Shown here in pieces: positions 16,177 through 20,418 of a stretch of 20,418 nt of DNA. A program made the translations under genes and the position numbers. How positions within the stretch are numbered: the stretch's first letter is position 1; each line of letters begins with the position of its first letter. The DNA is from Pseudomonadota bacterium (GTDB lineage: Bacteria; Pseudomonadota; Gammaproteobacteria; UBA5335), in assembly GCA_002862965.1 (NCBI GenBank), contig PKCW01000251.1:1-20418 (forward strand). Direction: 5' to 3'. The notes under the pieces are model-generated. The model did no database searches. It was not told where the DNA came from and was given only the letters and a program-made list of their open reading frames with translations.

Positions 16177-17106
16177 ATGAAAAGAACCTGGCTCTGGACG
16201 CCGGTCGTACTGATTCTGAGCGCCCTGTTGTCCTATCTGCTGTTTCGAGCGCTTCAGCCACCGACACTTCCCGACGGCTTTCTGTACGGCAACGGCCACA
16301 TCGAGGGGACGGAGATCCGGGTCAGTGCCGAGGTCAGCGGGCGCGTCGTGGAAAGCCTATTGCGCGAGGGCCAGCGGGTCGACGAGGGCAAACTGCTCGT
16401 ACGGCTCGACGATGCGGACCTCCAGGCACAACTCGCCAAGGGGCTTGCCGAGGCAGCGGCGGCCGAGGCTGAGCAGGTCAGCGTGGAGGAACAGTTGCGC
16501 ACCTTGCGGCATCACCTGCAGACCGCCGAGGCCGACGTACAGCGCTACCGGAAACTGGAGGAATCCGCGGCCGTCAGCCGGCAACAACGCAACACCGCCG
16601 AGGATCGGTGGCGCGAAGCCAGTGGACAGGTCAAGACCTTGGCGGCCGGGCTCAGCCAGGTACGCGCGCAACTGGATGCCACCCAACGGCAAGTGGAATG
16701 GTTACGCCTGCAACTGGAGAAGACCCGGATCCTCGCGCCAGCCTCGGCGACGGTTCTGGTCAAGGGCATCGAGCCCGGTGAACTGGCGACACCGGGCCAG
16801 GTGTCGCGGTACTCGTCGACCTGTCACGACTGGAGTTGAAGGTCTATATCCCGGAGCGGGATATCGGCCAGATCCGGCTGGGATCGCCGGCGCGCGTGCG
16901 GGTGGACGCCTTCCCGGACCGGTATTTCGACGCGACCGTCACCAAGCTCGATCAGCAGGCGCAGTTCACGCCACGCGATATCCATATGCCGGAAGAGCGT
17001 GTGCGCATGGTGTTCGGTGTCACCCTTGCCGTCGAAAACGAGGACGGCGTTCTCAAGCCGGGCATGCCGGCCGATGCCTGGCTGCGTGTGCGCGAGGAGG
17101 TCGCTT
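16177..17106 (+). pseudogene. HlyD-family membrane fusion protein, frameshifted
   Basis: The ATG at 16177 follows GGAGAGG. The first frame gives a membrane anchor (WLWTPVVLILSALLSYLLF), a lipoyl-like half (GNGHIEGTEIRVSAEVSGRVVES), a long coiled-coil hairpin (about residues 80-175) and the second lipoyl half (TRILAPASATVLVKGIEPGELATPGQV). It then stops at 16839. The continuation is in another frame: LVDLSRLELKVYIPERDIGQI and the beta-barrel part ending KPGMPADAWLRVREE. One base appears lost near 16801-16804. Restored, the protein would be about 310 residues, normal for periplasmic adaptors of ABC-type exporters. No transporter partner follows: after about 17100 the DNA becomes a methyltransferase tail. 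Confidence 0.8.
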
Positions 17107-17320
17107 GGCCGCCATTCTTGATCCGAGCATGGGTACCTGCCGCGTGCTCGGCTTCGACACCGTGCGCCAGTCATCGGCGGCGGCCGACAACGTCGCCGGC
17201 CGCCTGCCGACGTTCATGGCCGACTGCGGCTTTGTCGACGTCACGCAAACGCGTCGCTTCGCCACCCCACTGGGCACGATCGCACTGTACCGCGCACGCA
17301 AGCCGGGGCAGGGGCCATGA
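17107..17320 (+). pseudogene. C-terminal fragment of class I SAM methyltransferase-like protein
   Basis: The frame ending at the TGA at 17318-17320 reads GRLAAILDPSMGTCRVLGFDTV, then SSAAADNVAGRLPTFMADCGF and TPLGTIALYRARKP. This resembles the last third of class I SAM-dependent methyltransferases (the post-motif GGRLAILDP strand and a final beta-hairpin). The SAM-binding N-terminal domain is missing, and the piece abuts the end of the HlyD gene. Its stop overlaps the next ATG (ATGA), so it was once coupled to the rhodanese gene. Confidence 0.6.
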
Positions 17321-17523
17321 GTCTGCGCCGCGTCAGCGCCGTCGAGCTCAAAGGGCGCCTCGACGCAGCCGCGCCCACGGTCGTGCTCGATGTGCGGCGT
17401 CCGGAAGCGTTCCGGCGCCATCCGGCGGGCATCGCCGGGGCGATCCCGCTGCTGCTCGACGCCCCGGAACCGCAGATTCCGGATGTGCCAAGGGAAACGC
17501 CGGTCGTCGCCTATGCCTATTGC
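17317..17523 (+). pseudogene. Rhodanese-like domain, truncated
   Basis: From the ATG at 17317, about 69 residues read MSLRRVSAVELKGRLDAA, then PTVVLDVRRPEAFRRHPAGIAGAIPL and ETPVVAYAYC. This is the first half of a rhodanese domain (DVR-x-E-x-F motif, then the strand leading to the active-site Cys). The catalytic loop and second half are absent. Beyond the Cys the sequence belongs, in another frame, to a nucleotide cyclase. The original gene was probably a sulfurtransferase or a rhodanese-containing regulator. Confidence 0.6.
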
Positions 17524-18130
17524 CGAAAGCGCGTTCCTCGCAGGAGAGAAGCTGCCGGCCCGGCGCGACATGGCGGTGCTGTTCGTCGAGATGGTCGATT
17601 CCACGGCCCTGCTGCTCACGCGCCAGCCCGAGGGAGTGCTGGGCCTCATCCAGGCTTTCATGGAGATCGTCGTCGACGTCGCCGTGCAGCAGTGCGGCGA
17701 TGTGCACGACTTCGAGGGCAACGGCGCGATGCTGTACTTCGCGGGTGTCCGTGAGGCGCTGCCGGCAGCGTTCAATCTGCGCACGGCGCTGAACGCGAGG
17801 CGGCGCGATCTGCCGGAATTGCGGCGGCGCGGTTCGCGCTCGATGCCGGCCCGCTGGTGATCGGCCACGTCGGCGGCCGAGCGCCGTGGACTGTCGTTCA
17901 TCGATCCGAGCGTCAACACAGCGGCGCGTATCCTCAAGCTGGCGCCGCCGGACGGTATCGTCGCGACCTATCGCATCGCCGGCGAGGCTTGGTACACCGA
18001 TCCGGATCTCGCCGCCCGGTTCGTCGCGCTGCCGGAGCAACAGCTGCTGAAGGGTTGGCAAGAGCCCGTCTCCGTCTACGTGGCGACGGACGGCAGCTCT
18101 ACTGCCGACGAGTGTCAGGACTGCAGGAGT
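17513..18130 (+). pseudogene. Class III adenylate/guanylate cyclase-like gene, multiply frameshifted
   Basis: Starting near the ATG at 17513, the frame gives DMAVLFVEMVDSTALLLTRQP and GDVHDFEGNGAMLYF. These are the metal-binding first strand and the DxxxxEGDGA-type strand of class III cyclases, with Asp-to-Glu and Asp-to-Asn changes. Around 17780-17815 the family sequence moves to a second frame (ARFALDAGPLVIGHVGG). Near 17877 it moves to a third (GLSFIDPSVNTAARILKLAPPDG, then VALPEQQLLKGWQEPVSVYVA). Three frames in under 600 bases mean it is not functional as read. Before the IS1595 insertion the frame would have ended in TGA just past 18130; now the stop (TAG) lies inside the element. Confidence 0.75.
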
Positions 18131-19171
18131 CGTGATTAGGTCCGACTCTCAGCCAGCCTGAGCCGTGGTTCCGGCCACGGCGCGGTGACAGCGGCGGCGC
18201 GCAGCAGGCGAGCGGGCATGGCGGCGAGATCGAAGCGTCGGTTGAAGCGGTACGCGGCCTCGGCGAGATAGCGATGGCCGTACTTGGAGAAGTGGAAGGC
18301 ATGGTAGGTGCCGTTGATCGCGGTCTTGATGTTGCCGAGCACGGTGTTCACCGCCTTGAACGCCGGGTGCTCGACGGCCTTGCGTCCGGAGCCGACGGCG
18401 ATGCGCTGGTGGTCGGCGACCTCGCGGCCTGCGGCGCGCAAGCCGTGCAATCCGTCCGATACCAGATGCGCGTCAGCGCTCAGGTTGCGCTGCGCCCAGG
18501 TGCTCAGCTTGTCGGCGGTGAAGCGCAACGGCGTGAGCCGGATGTACTGCGGCCGGCCCTCGCTACACGTCTGAACCGCAATGACAAACGGCATCTTGTT
18601 CGGCGAGCCGCGCCCCGGTGTGCCGGGGCGCTCGCCACCCAGATAGGCGTCATCGATCTCGACCCGGCCCATGAGTTCGCGGTGCTCTTCGCGGATCGCC
18701 ATGACCGCCATGAGCTTGTGCTTGATGCGCCAGGCCGCCTTGTAGCCGATGCCCAGATGGCGCATCAGCTCCAGACCAGCGACGTTGTTCTTGGCCTGGG
18801 TCACCAGGTACATCGCCAGGAACCACAGCCGCAGCGGCAACTTGGTGTTGGCGAAGATCGTGCCGGCCGTCAGCGTCGTCTGCCGGCGGCAGCGGCAGCA
18901 CTGGAAATGCGGCCGGCCGTGACGCTCGAAGACGCTATGCCGGGTGTCCCGGCACGACGGACAGACAAAGCCGCGCGGCCAGCGCGCGGCGGTCAACGCG
19001 GCGATGCACTGCTCTTCAGTGCCATAGCGGGTCATGAACGCACCCAGCGACATCCCCTTCTGAAACTGCACCCGATTGATCGGCATGGCCTTTCTCCGAC
19101 TGAACCATGTCGACATCTTCCACGGCCACGGGCTCATAAACTGAGCCTGGCTGAGAGTCGGCCTAATCACG
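18131..19171 (-). mobile_element. IS1595-family (ISXO2-like) insertion sequence
   Basis: The 1041-bp element has terminal inverted repeats starting CGTGATTAGG and continuing CCGACTCTCAGCCAG, with one extra T in the left copy. It is flanked by perfect 8-bp direct repeats GCAGGAGT (18123-18130 and 19172-19179). Eight-base duplications are usual for this family. The intact ends, intact duplications and intact transposase suggest a recent insertion. Confidence 0.92.
18136..19086 (-). CDS. IS1595-family transposase
   Basis: A 316-residue transposase starting at the ATG at 19084-19086 after GGAGAAAGG; a longer frame to 19170 would begin at the element's end without support. The N-terminal zinc ribbon is CPSCRDTRH plus QCCRCR. 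The helix region KLPLRLWFLAMYLVTQAKNNVAGLELMRHLGIGYKAAW follows. The ISXO2-like catalytic core shows VEIDDAYLGGERPG, then VSDGLHGL and NTVLGNIKTAINGTYHAF. The frame is uninterrupted, so the element may still move. It is the only gene of the IS. Confidence 0.93.
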   Translation of the reverse strand: MPINRVQFQKGMSLGAFMTRYGTEEQCIAALTAARWPRGFVCPSCRDTRHSVFERHGRPHFQCCRCRRQTTLTAGTIFANTKLPLRLWFLAMYLVTQAKNNVAGLELMRHLGIGYKAAWRIKHKLMAVMAIREEHRELMGRVEIDDAYLGGERPGTPGRGSPNKMPFVIAVQTCSEGRPQYIRLTPLRFTADKLSTWAQRNLSADAHLVSDGLHGLRAAGREVADHQRIAVGSGRKAVEHPAFKAVNTVLGNIKTAINGTYHAFHFSKYGHRYLAEAAYRFNRRFDLAAMPARLLRAAAVTAPWPEPRLRLAESRT

Positions 19172-19185
19172 GCAGGAGTTGATTC

Positions 19186-19233
19186 ATGCGGACCATCGTT
19201 TCCATCGCATTCGGCCTGATCGTTCGGTTGTAG
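19186..19233 (+). pseudogene. Orphan gene start, truncated
   Basis: Right of the IS, GGCAGGAGTTGATTCATG gives a good ribosome site and an ATG at 19186 encoding MRTIVSIAFGLIVRL before a TAG. It looks like the first membrane helix of a lost protein. The IS target duplication overlaps this ribosome site, and joining the IS flanks shows the gene once followed the cyclase stop by a few bases. The rest is missing. Confidence 0.35.
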
Positions 19234-19252
19234 CTGGCCAGCCCGTCGCTGA

Positions 19253-19660
19253 TCACTCGGCCTGGGTGTCCATCAGCTCATCGGCACAGCAACCGATGGA
19301 CGGTTCGTCATTGTTCGCCACGCGCCGCAGGCGGATGCTCGGCTCGGGCCTGTTCCAGCGCCTCGCGACGCCATCACCGGAGCAGGCATCAATCTGCTGA
19401 CCGAGATACTGCACGCGCTGAACAACAAACGATTCGCCGTGATGAACCAGAAGGCAGTGTCCGGACTGGCGCTCGCCGGCATCCGGGACTACCCATTGCA
19501 TCCAACCAAGCAGAACGTCAGCGCGGAAAGCTACGCAAGGTACTGCGGGCATGCCGATACGGTCAGACGGTCGTTGGGCCTGGACGACTTCACGGAGCTG
19601 GATGCGCTGTTCAACTACGCCTATTGGCGGGAAATGGAAGAAGACGAAGCGGCGACCTGA
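19253..19660 (+). pseudogene. 3' remnant of an unrecognised gene
   Basis: A frame open from 19253 to the TGA at 19658-19660 codes for up to 135 residues. It has no ATG before 19442 and no ribosome site there, so the 5' end was probably lost. The latter half is convincingly protein-like: LLTEILHALNNKRFAVMNQKAV, then SLGLDDFTELDALFNYAYWREMEEDEAAT with an acidic C-terminus. I do not recognise the family. It converges on the partial ICE gene at 19801. It may be an ICE backbone gene cut by acquisition of the cargo. Confidence 0.4.
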
Positions 19661-19693
19661 CCGGATCGCCCCACGGAAGGCGGCCTGTTCCGT

Positions 19694-19710
19694 CTATCCC
19701 CTGGGGATAG
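19694..19710. repeat. Palindrome, copy 1
   Basis: CTATCCCC-T-GGGGATAG is a perfect 8-base-arm palindrome between two convergent genes. A second related copy lies 88-90 bases to the right, and both are preceded by GGAAGGC and CCTGT-type sequence, so the whole block seems duplicated. It could be a bidirectional terminator hairpin (no T-run) or a protein site. Confidence 0.6.
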
Positions 19711-19781
19711 GTCTGCAACAGGTCACCGCGATGGGAAAGTACTACCGCCAGGCGCCCCAATGCCGGAAGGCTCCCTGTCCC

Positions 19782-19801
19782 AGCTATCCCCTGGGATAGC
19801 T
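19782..19801. repeat. Palindrome, copy 2, abutting a stop codon
   Basis: AGCTATCCC-CT-GGGATAGCT has perfect 9-base arms. Its last base is the first plus-strand base of the stop codon of the minus-strand ICE gene (19801-19803). A hairpin directly at the 3' end of that gene would suit transcript protection or termination. Confidence 0.6.
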
Positions 19802-20418
19802 CAGGGATCGCGCACGGCTGAACGCAGCCGTGCGAGGTAGGCGCGCGCCACCTCGGGGTCGGCCGGGCGGGAAGCCGAAGGCGACGATGATGGCGCCGGC
19901 CCCGTAGCTCGCGGCGCTGGCGGCGTCGATGCACCTTCTCCGGCCCAGGCCTTGAACTCCCCGCGGATCGCCTTCTGGATGATGCCAAACAGATAGCCTG
20001 CGGGATTGCGCACCGTGCTGCCGCCACAGCGCGCCGCCCACTCGTCGAGCACCGCCTGGCGCTGGGCCTCGTCCACCTGTTGCAGCGCCACCAGCGCACC
20101 GGCCTGCTGCTCGTCCTTCAGGCGCAGGAAACGCTCGGGCAGCCGCAGGTTCTGCAAGGCCCGCGCGCGCGGTACTGTACGTACTTCTTTTATACGATTA
20201 CTCAGTACTTCAGTACGGTCCTCCTTCGGATTCCGAAGTGAGCCGTCCGGCGCGGGATTCGGCCCTGCTTCGGATTCCGAAGACGGGCGCGCGCCATTCC
20301 GAAGCAGGGCTTCCTGGCCTTCTTCGGATTCGTGGTCCGCACCCTCCTGTGGATAACCTGGCGTCGTCCAGCCATGTCGCGCCATGCGCTGCGCCAGCAC
20401 TTGCAGACGGGTCGGCAG
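19801..20418 (-). CDS. ICE replication-type protein (STY4528-like), C-terminal part
   Basis: The frame runs from the right edge of the window to the TGA at 19801-19803, giving 205 residues of a longer protein. A low-complexity acidic and Ser/Pro linker (about 20220-20350) is followed by a compact domain: RALQNLRLPERFLRLKDEQQAGALVALQQVDEAQRQAVLDEWAARC, then NPAGYLFGIIQKAIRGEFKAW. The tail is Pro/Ala-rich, ending ADPEVARAYLARLRSAV. From memory, this end matches the STY4528 family of pathogenicity-island/ICE replication proteins of SPI-7 and ICEclc-type elements; I cannot check that here. If right, the window lies at the edge of such an element. Confidence 0.5.
   Translation of the reverse strand: MPTRLQVLAQRMARHGWTTPGYPQEGADHESEEGQEALLRNGARPSSESEAGPNPAPDGSLRNPKEDRTEVLSNRIKEVRTVPRARALQNLRLPERFLRLKDEQQAGALVALQQVDEAQRQAVLDEWAARCGGSTVRNPAGYLFGIIQKAIRGEFKAWAGEGASTPPAPRATGPAPSSSPSASRPADPEVARAYLARLRSAVRDP
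20224..20282. repeat. Two identical 15-bp palindromes inside coding sequence
   Basis: CTTCGGATTCCGAAG occurs at 20224-20238 and 20268-20282, each a perfect palindrome with a central T. Partial copies follow (ATTCCGAAG at 20296-20304, CTTCGGATTC at 20322-20331). They lie in the linker of the partial ICE gene but are read in different frames (LRNPK versus SSESEA), so the repeat is kept at the DNA level. Confidence 0.75.

Noticed and set aside
1..20418. CRISPR array, tRNA or rRNA genes
   Set aside because: I saw no regular repeat-spacer pattern and no tRNA- or rRNA-like sequence. The short repeats found are pairs, not arrays.

Overview
This looks like the cargo region of an integrative and conjugative element (ICE), or a similar genomic island, in a GC-rich beta- or gammaproteobacterium. 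Three things point there: high GC with strong GC3; FNR/ANR-type boxes (TTGAY-N4-RTCAA) ahead of several transcription units; and, at the right edge, a partial gene resembling the STY4528-family replication proteins of SPI-7/ICEclc-type elements. That family call is from memory. The exact host cannot be named from the sequence.

Layout. (1) 1-1100: a GAGT-rich low-complexity stretch, an in-frame chimera of an AmpG-like transporter fragment and the N-terminus of an isoprenylcysteine methyltransferase-like membrane protein, then a DUF2933 gene behind a MerR-type promoter. (2) 1171-8590, minus strand: a tight four-gene operon encoding a GltD-like iron-sulfur flavoprotein, a pyruvate:ferredoxin oxidoreductase (nifJ type), a dihydroorotate-dehydrogenase-like flavoprotein without the usual active-site motif, and a zinc alcohol dehydrogenase. 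An FNR-like box lies upstream at 8776. (3) 8832-9410: a MerR-family regulator whose own promoter closely copies the one at 1011-1041. (4) 9568-11001: an IS256-family element with a frameshifted transposase. (5) 11119-13444, plus strand: FNR-like box, ftsH, and a Met/His-rich exported protein. (6) 13475-15890, plus strand: FNR-like box, acetate kinase and phosphate acyltransferase. (7) 15893-18130: decayed genes (PHA-synthase remnant, frameshifted HlyD adaptor, methyltransferase tail, rhodanese start, nucleotide cyclase). (8) 18131-19171: an intact IS1595-family element with 8-bp target duplications. (9) 19186-20418: gene remnants, paired palindromes and the partial ICE replication-type gene.

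How it fits together. PFOR would make acetyl-CoA and reduced ferredoxin from pyruvate. Pta and AckA would turn acetyl-CoA into acetate with ATP. The GltD-like protein could move electrons between ferredoxin and NAD(P)H, and the alcohol dehydrogenase could be a reductive outlet. With FNR-like boxes before the PFOR operon, ftsH and ackA-pta, I read the window as a mobile low-oxygen energy module joined to a membrane-protein quality-control module, inserted into a MerR-controlled envelope or metal-stress locus. Gene identities rest on motifs. Regulation and joint function are inference.
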